From positions 1 to 64,000 of the forward strand of contig NZ_BMOU01000006.1 of the NCBI RefSeq assembly GCF_014647235.1: a stretch of 64,000 nucleotides of DNA, in the 5' to 3' direction. The DNA is from Haloarcula pellucida (GTDB lineage Archaea; Halobacteriota; Halobacteria; Halobacteriales; Haloarculaceae). The translations under genes and the position numbers were made by a program. Below, in pieces: positions 21,609 to 30,310 of the stretch; within the stretch, counting starts at the first letter, position 1, and every line of letters starts with the position of its first letter. Under the pieces are notes generated by a model, which had not been told where the DNA came from, did no database searches, and saw only the letters and a program-made list of their open reading frames with translations.

Positions 21609-24308
21609 ATGACAGAGGCGACGGGTATCGTCGGGGAGTTCCTCTCGCTCAAGGAGGAGACCGACGCCGACATTCTGACGATGCAGTGCGGCGACTTCTA
21701 CGAGTTCTTCGCCGAGGACGCCGAACTGGTCGCCGAGGAACTGGACCTGAAGGTGAGCCAGAAGTCCTCCCACGGCTCGTCGTACCCGATGGCCGGCGTC
21801 CCGGTCGACGATCTGACGCCGTACGTCTCCGCGCTGGTCGAACGGGGGTACCGCGTCGCCGTCGCCGACCAGCACGAGACGGCCGACGGCCACGCCCGCG
21901 AGATAACGCGCGTGGTGACGCCGGGCACGCACCTCGAAACCGGCGACGCCGCCGCCCAGTACCTCGCCGCCGTGGTCCGCCAGTCCGGCCGCGACGGCGA
22001 CAGCTACGGACTGGCCTTCGCCGACGTGACGACCGGGCAGTTTCAGGTGACCCAACTCGACGACGCCGACCCCGGCGCCGTCCTCACCGAACTGTACACG
22101 TTCGCCCCGGCGGAGGTCCTGCCCGGCCCCGACCTGCGGAACGACGACGACTTTCTGGACGCCCTCTCGGAGCGCTCGGACGCCGCCGTCTCGCTGCACG
22201 CCTCGGAGTCGTTCGCGCCCGGCCGCGCCCGCCACCGGGTGCGCGAGCAGTTCGGCGCCGAGACGCTGTCGAGCGTGGGCATCGCCGACGACGACGCGGC
22301 CATCGCCGCCGCCGGCGCCGTCCTCTCGTACGTCGAGGAGACCGGCGTCGGGACGCTCGCGGCCGTCACCCGGTTGCAGGCCTACGGCGCCCGCGAACAC
22401 GTCGCGCTGGACGCGACTACCCAGCGGAACCTCGAACTCACCGAGACGATGCAGGGCGGGAAATCGGGGTCGCTGTTCGACACCGTCGACCACACGACGA
22501 CGGCCGCCGGCGGGCGACTCCTCCGGCGGTGGCTCCAGCGCCCCCGTCGGGACCGCGGCGAACTCCACCGCCGCCAGTCCTCGGTGGCGGCGCTGACCCG
22601 CGAGGCGATGGCCCGCGAGACGATTCGGGAGACCCTGTCGGACGCCTACGACCTCGAACGACTGGCCTCCCGTGCCACCTCCGGCAGCGCCGACGCCCGT
22701 GACCTCCGGGCCGCCCAGGAGACGCTGGCACTCCTTCCGCAGGTGGCCGACGCCGTCGAACAGACCGAGCGACTGGCCGAGTCGCCGCTGGCCGACGCGC
22801 TCTCGGGCGCTGACCGCGAGGCCGCCGCCGACCTCGCCGCCGAACTGGACGCGGCCCTCGTGGAGGACCCGCCGGGCACGGTCACGCAGGGCGGCCTGTT
22901 CCGCCGGGGCTACGACGACAGTCTGGACGAGATTATCGACGACCACGAGGGCGCGCTGGAGTGGCTGGAGACGCTCCCCCAGCGAGAGAAAGAGCGCACC
23001 GGCATCACCCACCTCTCGGTCGACCGTAACAAGACCGACGGCTACTACATCCAGGTGGGGAAGTCCGAGACGGACAGCGTCCCCGAGGCGTACGAGGAGA
23101 TAAAGACGCTGAAGAACTCCAAGCGCTACACCATCCCCGAACTCGACGAGAAGGAGCGGGCGGTCCTGCGACTGGAGGAGCGCCGTCACGAGATGGAGTA
23201 CGACCTGTTCGAGGAGTTGCGTGAGCGGGTCGCCGAGCGCGCGACACTCATGCAGGACGTGGGTCGGACGCTCGCCGAAATCGACGCGCTGGCCTCGCTG
23301 GCGGTCCACGCCGTCGAGAACGACTGGACGCGGCCGGACGTCACCGACGGCGAGGAACTGTCCATCGAGGCGGGTCGCCACCCCGTCGTCGAACAGACCA
23401 CCGAGTTCGTCCCCAACGACCTCTTCTTGGACCGCGACCGACAGTTCCTCGTCGTCACCGGCCCCAACATGAGCGGGAAGTCCACCTACATGCGACAGGC
23501 GGCGCTCATCACCCTGCTCGCGCAGGCGGGGAGTTTCGTCCCCGCGCGGGACGCGACGGTGGGGCTGGTCGACGGCATCTACACCCGCGTCGGCGCACTC
23601 GACGAACTCGCGCAGGGCCGCTCGACGTTCATGGTCGAGATGCAGGAACTGTCGAACATCCTCCACTCCGCGACCGAGGACTCGCTGGTGATTCTGGACG
23701 AAGTCGGCCGGGGGACGGCGACGTTCGACGGCATCAGCATCGCGTGGGCGGCGACGGAGTACCTCCACAACGAGGTGCGCGCGAAGACGCTCTTTGCCAC
23801 GCACTACCACGAACTGACGACGCTCGCGGACCACTTAGAACGCGTCGAGAACGTCCACGTCGCCGTCGCCGGCGAACCGGAGTCGGCGGGCGAGGACGGC
23901 GTGACGTTCCTCCGGACCGTCAGGGACGGCCCGACCGATCGGAGCTACGGGATTCACGTCGCCGACATGGCCGGCGTCCCCGGGCCGGTGGTCGACCGCT
24001 CGCAGGAGGTGCTGGACCGCCTGCGCGAGGAGAAGGCCATCGAAGCGCGCGGGAGCGGCGGCGGTGCCGGGACGAAACAGGCCGTCTTCGACCTCTCCTC
24101 GGGGACGTTCGGCGGGGCTGGCGGCGAACCGACGAGCGCCGACGGCGGCGCGGCCGAGACAGTCGACGAGGACACGCTCACGGACCGCTTCGGCGAGGAC
24201 GCCGAGGACGTACTCTCGGCGCTGTCGGGCCTCGACGTCAACGAGACGCCGCCGGTCGAACTGATGGCGACCGTCCAGCAGTGGCAGGACGAGCTAGACG
24301 AGGCGTGA
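21609..24308 (+). CDS. mutS: DNA mismatch repair ATPase MutS (second copy)
   Basis: An 899-residue full-length MutS1-type protein with CGDFYEFF near residue 31-38, Walker [10 protein letters not shown] near residue 618, DEVGRGTATFDG and ATHYHEL, and a C-terminal tail NETPPVELMATVQQWQ. The open frame extends 54 codons upstream, but MTEATGIVGEFLSLKEETD is the natural start. It differs clearly from the copy at 4101-6827; haloarchaea often carry two MutS1 paralogs. Whether both pair with the MutL at 35914 is unknown. Confidence 0.94.
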   Translation: MTEATGIVGEFLSLKEETDADILTMQCGDFYEFFAEDAELVAEELDLKVSQKSSHGSSYPMAGVPVDDLTPYVSALVERGYRVAVADQHETADGHAREITRVVTPGTHLETGDAAAQYLAAVVRQSGRDGDSYGLAFADVTTGQFQVTQLDDADPGAVLTELYTFAPAEVLPGPDLRNDDDFLDALSERSDAAVSLHASESFAPGRARHRVREQFGAETLSSVGIADDDAAIAAAGAVLSYVEETGVGTLAAVTRLQAYGAREHVALDATTQRNLELTETMQGGKSGSLFDTVDHTTTAAGGRLLRRWLQRPRRDRGELHRRQSSVAALTREAMARETIRETLSDAYDLERLASRATSGSADARDLRAAQETLALLPQVADAVEQTERLAESPLADALSGADREAAADLAAELDAALVEDPPGTVTQGGLFRRGYDDSLDEIIDDHEGALEWLETLPQREKERTGITHLSVDRNKTDGYYIQVGKSETDSVPEAYEEIKTLKNSKRYTIPELDEKERAVLRLEERRHEMEYDLFEELRERVAERATLMQDVGRTLAEIDALASLAVHAVENDWTRPDVTDGEELSIEAGRHPVVEQTTEFVPNDLFLDRDRQFLVVTGPNMSGKSTYMRQAALITLLAQAGSFVPARDATVGLVDGIYTRVGALDELAQGRSTFMVEMQELSNILHSATEDSLVILDEVGRGTATFDGISIAWAATEYLHNEVRAKTLFATHYHELTTLADHLERVENVHVAVAGEPESAGEDGVTFLRTVRDGPTDRSYGIHVADMAGVPGPVVDRSQEVLDRLREEKAIEARGSGGGAGTKQAVFDLSSGTFGGAGGEPTSADGGAAETVDEDTLTDRFGEDAEDVLSALSGLDVNETPPVELMATVQQWQDELDEA

Positions 24309-24372
24309 GATAGTCTCCGACGGCCCCTCTCGACGAGCATTCTTCGGACGCTCCGCGTGTCGCCGTCGGCCG

Positions 24373-24789
24373 CTACGACCCCAGTTCACGCCGAAGCAGG
24401 AGGACGCCGCCACCGGTCAACAGTGCCCCCATACTGCCGTACCAGAACCACTGGGCCAGTCCGATGGGAGCAGTTTGGAGCGACTGGCGGCGCTGCTGTC
24501 GGTACTCCTCGTCGGTCGTGTTCTCACACCGCCTGACGTGCGTCTCGTTCAGCGTTATCTCGCGTATCCCGAGGCCGCCATCGACGAGGCGGGTCTCGCC
24601 GGCGAGGTCAGCACACCCCGCGCGGTAGTCCTCGTAGGCCACTCTCGTGACCGTCGTCGTCACCTCTGCGTACACGAGGCCGGCGAGGGCCCCGACGCCG
24701 AGCAGCGTAACGGCCACGGCGATCGCCAGCGACGCGCGGGGGGAGTGTCCGGCCCCGTCTCGCTCGCCGTCGCCGGTCCGGGGGTACAT
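24373..24789 (-). CDS. Membrane protein with two predicted helices (138 aa)
   Basis: It has hydrophobic segments at about residues 20-42 (LAIAVAVTLLGVGALAGLVY) and near the C-terminus (WFWYGSMGALLTGGGVLLL). The roughly 65-residue segment between them is hydrophilic with two cysteines and probably extracytoplasmic. No family recognised. Confidence 0.7.
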   Translation of the reverse strand: MYPRTGDGERDGAGHSPRASLAIAVAVTLLGVGALAGLVYAEVTTTVTRVAYEDYRAGCADLAGETRLVDGGLGIREITLNETHVRRCENTTDEEYRQQRRQSLQTAPIGLAQWFWYGSMGALLTGGGVLLLRRELGS

Positions 24790-24866
24790 GTGCGACTGTT
24801 ACCGTGGCACACGAGTCACTCTTGCGGTGACTTGCCCTCACGTCCCGCCGTTGCACTCGGGGTGCT

Positions 24867-25259
24867 CTACGGTGTCTCGTCGCTCCCGTCGTCGAACGTC
24901 TCGGTCTCGGCCTGCAAGAGGTCCCCGATGTCGGCCGTCAGGTGCCGTTCGAGAACGGCCTCGACGCGGTTTCGCGGAGGATCCGTTGCCCAGTCGACCG
25001 TGTCCGCCTCCTGCCGATAGTCGACGACGTCAGCCTCGACCAGTGGCGGGAGATGGTCGTGATAGAGGGACATGTAGATTCGGAGTCGTCCGTCCGGTCG
25101 GTCGTCGGGAGGGTCGCCCGTCTCCCAGACCGTTAGCTGGTCGGCGACGCCGGCCAGCGGCAGTGGTGTCGAAGACAGACAGAGACAGTAGAGCAGGTGT
25201 CGTCGTCGCTGGTACTCTACTATCTCCGGTATATCGTCGTTCCCGTTGTCTCCGCCCAT
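24867..25259 (-). CDS. Winged-helix protein, DUF7344-like
   Basis: A 130-residue protein. The segment EYQRRRHLLYCL, LPLAGVADQLTVWE and MSLYHDHLPPLVEADVVDY follow the helix-turn-helix and wing pattern of DUF7344 haloarchaeal regulators (family name from memory). It probably binds DNA; the target is unknown. ATG 25259 (MGGDNGNDD) is chosen over an upstream start at 25280. Confidence 0.75.
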   Translation of the reverse strand: MGGDNGNDDIPEIVEYQRRRHLLYCLCLSSTPLPLAGVADQLTVWETGDPPDDRPDGRLRIYMSLYHDHLPPLVEADVVDYRQEADTVDWATDPPRNRVEAVLERHLTADIGDLLQAETETFDDGSDETP

Positions 25260-25429
25260 TGTAACGACCGATTGCCTCACTGGTAATTATAATCTACGAA
25301 TATAACTGAGTGATGGACGTATCCGGTTTTCGAGTGAGGGGTATCCTGCGACAGCAGTCGTTTCCGTGGCAGTCGAGTCGTCGTCGCTCCGCCGGATGTC
25401 TGAGCGACCCGCGAATGCGGGCGGTCACC

Positions 25430-26173
25430 TCACAGCGCCAGTCCGTCGTCGACCCGAACGACCTCGCCGTTGACGTAGGCCGCTGCCTCGCTGGCGAGGA
25501 ACGCGACGACGGCCGCGACCTCCTCGGGCGTGGCGAGACGGCCGCTCGCGGTGTCCTCGGCGACCGACTCCGCGTACCCGCTCGTCTTCTCCAGCAGGTC
25601 AGTGTCGGTGTAGCCCGGCGCGACGGCGTTGACGCGGACGCCCTTCCCGCCGAGTTCGCGGGCCGCCGCGCGGGTGAACCCGAGGACGCCGGCCTTGCTC
25701 GCCGCGTAGTTGGCCTGTCCCGCCCACCCTCGCTGGGCCGCGACGCTGGCGACGTTGACGACGCGGCCGCCGCCGCCCTCGCGCAACATCCCGCTGGCCG
25801 CTTCTCGGGTGCAGTAGAACGTCCCGGAGAGGTTCACGTCGAGGACGCGGCGCCACTGCTCGGGGTCCATCCGGACGAGCAGTCCGTTGGCGGCCGTCCC
25901 GGCGTTGTTGACGAGTATCGTCGGCGTGCCGTACCGCTCCGTGACCGTCTCGAAGGCCGCGGCCACCGCGTCGTGGTCCGCGACGTCGAACCGCTCGACG
26001 GCCGTTTCGGCGTCGTAGTCCGCTAGGGAGCGTTCGGTCGCCTCGGCGTCGGCGTCGTCCGCGTGGTAGGTCGCGACGACCGTCGCACCGCCCGCGGCCA
26101 GTCGCTCGGCCACCGCGCGGCCGATGCCGCGCGTGCCGCCGGTGACGACCGCAACCTCTCCCTCGAAGTCCAT
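25430..26173 (-). CDS. fabG: 3-oxoacyl-[acyl-carrier-protein] reductase-like SDR (KR)
   Basis: A 247-residue classical short-chain dehydrogenase. It has the TGGTRGIG cofactor loop, NNAG, the catalytic Ser in NVASVAAQRGW and the YAASK motif. FabG-type enzymes reduce 3-oxoacyl thioesters with NADPH. It is the last gene of the acyl-carrier cassette and its ATG overlaps the MAT stop by one base (TGATG), suggesting translational coupling. Haloarchaeal FabG-like enzymes also serve PHA synthesis, but the neighbours here point to ACP-bound substrates. Confidence 0.88.
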   Translation of the reverse strand: MDFEGEVAVVTGGTRGIGRAVAERLAAGGATVVATYHADDADAEATERSLADYDAETAVERFDVADHDAVAAAFETVTERYGTPTILVNNAGTAANGLLVRMDPEQWRRVLDVNLSGTFYCTREAASGMLREGGGGRVVNVASVAAQRGWAGQANYAASKAGVLGFTRAAARELGGKGVRVNAVAPGYTDTDLLEKTSGYAESVAEDTASGRLATPEEVAAVVAFLASEAAAYVNGEVVRVDDGLAL

Positions 26174-27120
26174 CACGCGAACGCCTCCCGGGCGTCGGCG
26201 GGCGTCTCCAGCGCGACGCAGTCGGCCTCGGGCGCGATGCGGTCGACGAGCGAGGCGAGGACCCCGGCCGGCGGGAACTCGACGAACCGCTCGATACCCC
26301 GGTCACGGAGCGTCTCCACGACGGTGACCCAGTCGACCGGCGACGTCACCTGTGTCGTCAGGTCCCGGCGTGCGACGGCCGGGTCGGTGTACGTCTCGCC
26401 GGAGACGTCCGAGACGACCGGAATCTCGGCCTCTGTCAGCGTCACCGCCGCCATCGCGTCCTCGACGCAGTCGACCGCCGACGCCATCACCGGCGAGTGA
26501 AACGCCGCGCCGACGTCGAGTTCGCGGAACCGGGCGCGCGTCCGCCCGTCGAGCGTCTCCCGAACCGCCGCGACGGCCTCGCGGGTACCGCTGACGACGG
26601 TCTGTCGGGGTGCGTTGTACAGCGCGACTCCCACGTCCTCGCGCGTCGCACAGATGTCGGTGACCTCGTCCGGGTCGGCCAGCAGGACCGCCACCATCGT
26701 CCCCGGGCCGTCGGCGTCGGCCGCCGCTTCCATGCACCGGCCGCGCTCGCGGGTGAGCGCAACTGTGGCTTCGGGGGCTATCGCACCCGCCGCCGCCAGC
26801 GCGGTGAAGTGTCCGAGACTGTGGCCGGCGACGGCCGCCGGTTCGACGCCGAATCGCGCCGTGATTCCCTCGTAGGTCGCGATACCGGTCGCGAGCAACA
26901 GCGGTTGCGTGACGCTCGGCTGGCGAATCGTCTCGGCGGTGCCGTCGAAACACAGGTCCCGGAGGTCGGCGTCGACCGCCGCGTCGACTTCGTCGAACGT
27001 CGACCGCATCGCCGGCCACGCGTCGTCGAATGCCCGGCCCATCCCGGGTCGCTGACTGCCCTGCCCGGGGAAGACGAACGCGGTCCGGTCGAGCGTCGTC
27101 GGTGACTCGTCGCTGTCCAT
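26173..27120 (-). CDS. fabD: Malonyl-CoA:ACP acyltransferase-like protein (MAT)
   Basis: A 315-residue acyltransferase with the N-terminal FVFPGQGSQRPGMG, the nucleophile elbow GHSLGHF (Ser101), an arginine in the RERGRCM segment and the AFHSPVM histidine. These are the FabD/polyketide-AT landmarks. It would load malonyl (or another acyl) groups from CoA onto ACP. True FabD genes are rare in archaea. The gene lies between AcpS (27-base gap) and KR. Confidence 0.92.
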   Translation of the reverse strand: MDSDESPTTLDRTAFVFPGQGSQRPGMGRAFDDAWPAMRSTFDEVDAAVDADLRDLCFDGTAETIRQPSVTQPLLLATGIATYEGITARFGVEPAAVAGHSLGHFTALAAAGAIAPEATVALTRERGRCMEAAADADGPGTMVAVLLADPDEVTDICATREDVGVALYNAPRQTVVSGTREAVAAVRETLDGRTRARFRELDVGAAFHSPVMASAVDCVEDAMAAVTLTEAEIPVVSDVSGETYTDPAVARRDLTTQVTSPVDWVTVVETLRDRGIERFVEFPPAGVLASLVDRIAPEADCVALETPADAREAFA

Positions 27121-27147
27121 CGTATCGGAGCGAGTCGAAGCGGCCGC

Positions 27148-27609
27148 TTAGTCGTGTCGGCTCGCTGTCGCCACGACGGTCACAGACCCGACGGCGTAGC
27201 CCGCCGACTGGTCGTGACTGAGGCTGACGGCGATATCCGCCGATTCGAACGAACAGTCCCGCTCCGCCAACGTCGCGTCGAGTGCCGCCTGCGCGACGGG
27301 GGCAAGCGAGAGGTGTGGCCCGTCGTCGCGCCGTTTCACCTCGACGGCGGCCGTCGGGACGCCCGGCGAGGGGTCCGCGAGCGTCTTCGTGAACGCCTCT
27401 TTGGCCGCCCAGCGCGCCGCGTAGTGCTGTGGCGGGTCGGCCCGTGCCTCGCAGTAGGCCCGCTCTGCGTCGGTGAACGCCCGCCCGCGAACGGAGTCAC
27501 CGAACTCCGAGAGCAGGTCGGCGACGCGGGCGATGGACACCACGTCGACGCCGTGGAGGACGGTGGGTCCGGCCGCGTCGTGCTGTCCGGGAACGTCCCC
27601 GTCTCTCAT
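27148..27609 (-). CDS. acpS: Holo-ACP synthase (4'-phosphopantetheinyl transferase)
   Basis: A 153-residue AcpS-type protein: HGVDVVSIARV (Mg-binding Asp), AFTDAERAYC and ARWAAKEAFTKTL. It is longer than typical AcpS, with an extra acidic-hydrophilic N-terminus. It would attach phosphopantetheine to Ser41 of the ACP at 28830. The start at 27609 lies one base after the KS stop, indicating translational coupling. Confidence 0.9.
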   Translation of the reverse strand: MRDGDVPGQHDAAGPTVLHGVDVVSIARVADLLSEFGDSVRGRAFTDAERAYCEARADPPQHYAARWAAKEAFTKTLADPSPGVPTAAVEVKRRDDGPHLSLAPVAQAALDATLAERDCSFESADIAVSLSHDQSAGYAVGSVTVVATASRHD

Positions 27610-27610
27610 C

Positions 27611-28828
27611 TCAGACACGCTCGAACACGAGCGCACCGTTGGTCCCGCCGAACCCCGCCGACGTGCTCACGGCGACGTCTGTCACCGTCTCGCGCGGGTC
27701 CGTGACGACGGGGAGAGCACACTCGGGGTCCCGCGTCTCGTAGTTCAGCGTCGGGGGAATCGTCCCCTCGGCGACGCTTCGCGCGACGACGGCCGCTTCG
27801 ATGGCGCCTGCGGCGCCCAGCGCGTGCCCAAGGTGGCCCTTCACGCTCGTCACCGGCGGCGGGTCGTCGAACACCGACCGGAGCGCGGCGGCCTCCCGGG
27901 CGTCGCCGACGGGTGTGCTCGTGGCGTGGGCGTTCACGTGGTCGACGCTCGCCGGGTCCCGTCCCGCGTCCGACAGCGTCCGCTCGATACAGCGGCGGAG
28001 TCCCGTCCCGTCTTCGGCCGGGCGCGTGACGTGGTGGGCGTCGCCGGTCCGACCGACGCCCGTGACTGCGGCGTAGGGCGTCGCGTCGCGCTCTCGGGCG
28101 TGGTCGCGGGCTTCGAGGACGACGACGCCGCTCCCCTCGCCGAGGACCAGTCCGTCCCGGTCGGCGTCGAAGGGGCGACTCGCCGCCGCGGGGTCGCCGT
28201 CGCGCCCGCTGAGCGCCCGCATCGAGTCGAAACTGCCGACCCCGAGCGGCGATATCGCGGCGTCGGTCCCGCCGGCCACGACCACGTCGGCCCGCCCGTG
28301 TCGGACGTCCTCGACTGCGGCGGCGATGGCGTGGGTCCCCGCCGAGCACGCGGTCCCCGGTGCCCGGTTCGGGCCGCGCGCGTCGACGCACATGCTGACG
28401 TGCCCGGCCGCGAGGTTCGTCAGCGCGCTCACGAGAAAGGAGGGCGAGGGCCGCTCCCCGGCGGCAGACTCGATCTCGGCGAGGCCCGCCAGCCCCGACC
28501 CGATGCTGGTTCCGACACGTTCCGGGGTCCAGTCCGGGTCGGCGGGGTCGTAGCCGGCGTCGGCGACCGCCTCAGCGGCCGCGGCGACGGCGAACTGTGC
28601 GTACCGCCCCATCACGCGGTCGTCGACCCGGTCGTCCGGCGGGACGGTCGCGGGGTCGACCGGCACTTCGCAGGCCACGTTCGAGCGGATGCCAGCGGCT
28701 TCCGGGTCGAACCGGGTTATCGGCCCCGCACCGCTGGTCCCGTCGCGGAGGCCCTGCCACGTCGCCTCGACCGTCTCCCCGAGCGCCGTCACCAGTCCCA
28801 GTCCCGTGACGACGACGTCCCGGCCCAT
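27611..28828 (-). CDS. fabF: Beta-ketoacyl-ACP synthase II-like condensing enzyme (KS)
   Basis: A 405-residue elongating ketosynthase. The Cys-His-His triad is complete: C161 in GTACSAGTHA, H301 in NAHATSTPVGD and H332 in KGHLGHALGAAG, with the glycine-rich GFGGTNGAL C-terminus. It condenses an acyl-enzyme with malonyl-ACP. No KSIII (FabH) lies in this window, so the priming route is not evident. It is one base from both ACP and AcpS. Confidence 0.93.
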   Translation of the reverse strand: MGRDVVVTGLGLVTALGETVEATWQGLRDGTSGAGPITRFDPEAAGIRSNVACEVPVDPATVPPDDRVDDRVMGRYAQFAVAAAAEAVADAGYDPADPDWTPERVGTSIGSGLAGLAEIESAAGERPSPSFLVSALTNLAAGHVSMCVDARGPNRAPGTACSAGTHAIAAAVEDVRHGRADVVVAGGTDAAISPLGVGSFDSMRALSGRDGDPAAASRPFDADRDGLVLGEGSGVVVLEARDHARERDATPYAAVTGVGRTGDAHHVTRPAEDGTGLRRCIERTLSDAGRDPASVDHVNAHATSTPVGDAREAAALRSVFDDPPPVTSVKGHLGHALGAAGAIEAAVVARSVAEGTIPPTLNYETRDPECALPVVTDPRETVTDVAVSTSAGFGGTNGALVFERV

Positions 28829-28829
28829 C

Positions 28830-29075
28830 TCAGGCGCGGTCGGCGACGTAATCGGTCAGGTCGCCCACGGTCGAGACGGTTTCGAGGGCCTCGTCGGGGA
28901 CGTGGACGCCCACGTCTGCCTCGATGGCCTCGGCTATCTCGACCATGTCAAGGGACTCGGCGTCGAGCGTCTCGCCGCCGAACGGCGTCTCGGGGTCGAC
29001 TGCGTCGGGGTCCGCTCGCAGTCGGTCGGCGACGATTCGCTGTACGCGCCCGCGTATCTCTTGGGTGTCAGACAT
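28830..29075 (-). CDS. acpP: Acyl carrier protein
   Basis: An 81-residue acidic four-helix protein. The phosphopantetheine site is Ser41 in LDAESLDMVEIAEAIE, close to the classic DSLD motif. ATG 29075 (MSDTQEIRGRVQRIVADRL) is preferred over an ATG nine codons upstream because of its TATA-like element at 29099-29106. It is the first gene of the cassette ACP-KS-AcpS-MAT-KR. Stand-alone ACP is unusual in Archaea. Confidence 0.92.
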   Translation of the reverse strand: MSDTQEIRGRVQRIVADRLRADPDAVDPETPFGGETLDAESLDMVEIAEAIEADVGVHVPDEALETVSTVGDLTDYVADRA

Positions 29076-29098
29076 ATGTGGCCATTCCTGACCCCTCC

Positions 29099-29106
29099 TC
29101 AAAACC
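29099..29106 (-). promoter_or_regulatory. TATA-like element for the ACP-led cassette
   Basis: GGTTTTGA on the minus strand is centred about 28 bases upstream of ATG 29075, implying a separate leaderless transcript for the cassette. The remaining roughly 220 bases to the MDR stop (29107-29326) show no gene. Confidence 0.5.
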
Positions 29107-29326
29107 GTCTCGGTTCCGGCGACAGGTGGTGTTTCGCTACACGTTCGGAGCTGTGAACAGCCGGAAAGCCACCCACAGTCGGCGTCTCAACCGGGCTGGG
29201 TTGGACTGAACGGGGCGGCTGGCTGCGCAACGGCGGGCACGGACCGCAACACGCCCCGAGTCCAGCAGTCGGGGCTCGCTGTCTCTCGCCAAGACACAGC
29301 CAGACGACGTATCGTCGGCGCCGTCG

Positions 29327-30310
29327 TCAGGGTTCGAGGACGACCTTCCCGACCGTCTCGCGGTTCGCCAGCGCCTCGTGTGCCGTCGCGGCCCGTTCCA
29401 GCGGCACGCGCTCGTCGACGACGACCTCGACCCGTCCCGTCGAGAGGTGGTCGAGCAGCGAGGGGACCGCCCCGAGGACGCGGTCGGGGACGTGTTCGAG
29501 CGCGTGGTCGAGGTGGTAGCCGACGACCGACTGGTTCTCGAAGAACAGGCGCGGCGTCGCCACCGTGGGGACGGACCCGCTCGCCATCCCGAACGAGACG
29601 ACCCGACCCGCCGGTGCCAGTGCCTCGACGGACGCGGAGAAGGCCTCGCCACCGACGCCGTCGACGACGAGGTCCACGCCCCGACCGTCGGTCTCGGCCA
29701 GTACCGCGTCGGCGACGTCCGTCGTCGTGTAGTCGATAGTGACGCCGGCCCCGAGCGTCGACGCGAGGTCCCGCTTGGCGGCGGTGCTGGCGGTCGCAAA
29801 CACCGTCGCGCCCGCCGCGTCGGCCAGTTGGACGGCCAGCGATCCGACGCCGCCGGCCCCGGCGTGGACCAACACTCGCTCGCCGGCCGAGAGGTCGCCC
29901 CACTCGTGGAGAACGTTGTGCGCGGTCAGTCCCTGTACGGGGAGGGCCGTCGCCGCCGGCATCGAGAGCGAGTCGGGAACCGGGAACGTCGTCTCGACCG
30001 GGGCCGTCGCGAACGCCGCGTAGCCACCGCTCGACGTGAGCGCCGCGACGCGGTCGCCGACCGAGAGGTCGGTGTCGCCCGCCCGTTCGACCGACGTGAC
30101 GGTGCCGGCCACTTCGAGGCCGGGGACGAAGGGGGGCGTCGGTCCCTCGGGGTAGTTCCCCCGCCGTTGCTCGACGTCCGCGAAGTTGACGCCCGCGGCC
30201 TCGACCGCGATGCCGACTTCGCCGGGCGCGGGTTCGGGCTCCGGTCGCTCCCTCGGCGTCAGCACGCCGCTGTCGCCGTACTCGGTGACTTCGACCGCTC
30301 GGACGGTCAT
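29327..30310 (-). CDS. MDR-family NADPH:quinone/enoyl reductase
   Basis: A 327-residue zinc-independent medium-chain reductase. It has the quinone-reductase signature VEAAGVNFADVEQRRGNYP and the cofactor motif HAGAGGVGSLAVQLA. MDR proteins of this type reduce quinones, and in polyketide systems act as enoyl reductases. It lies upstream of the ACP cassette on the same strand and overlaps the diiron oxidase gene by four bases. An enoyl-reductase role in the cassette is inference. Confidence 0.88.
   Translation of the reverse strand: MTVRAVEVTEYGDSGVLTPRERPEPEPAPGEVGIAVEAAGVNFADVEQRRGNYPEGPTPPFVPGLEVAGTVTSVERAGDTDLSVGDRVAALTSSGGYAAFATAPVETTFPVPDSLSMPAATALPVQGLTAHNVLHEWGDLSAGERVLVHAGAGGVGSLAVQLADAAGATVFATASTAAKRDLASTLGAGVTIDYTTTDVADAVLAETDGRGVDLVVDGVGGEAFSASVEALAPAGRVVSFGMASGSVPTVATPRLFFENQSVVGYHLDHALEHVPDRVLGAVPSLLDHLSTGRVEVVVDERVPLERAATAHEALANRETVGKVVLEP

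Noticed and set aside
21507-23834. A 775-aa minus-strand open frame opposite the second mutS
   Set aside because: It is antisense to a clearly coding gene and its product has no recognisable domain; high GC removes stop codons.
27473-29209. A 578-aa plus-strand open frame opposite KS, ACP and AcpS
   Set aside because: It overlaps several strongly supported genes on the other strand and its product is arginine-rich with no family resemblance.
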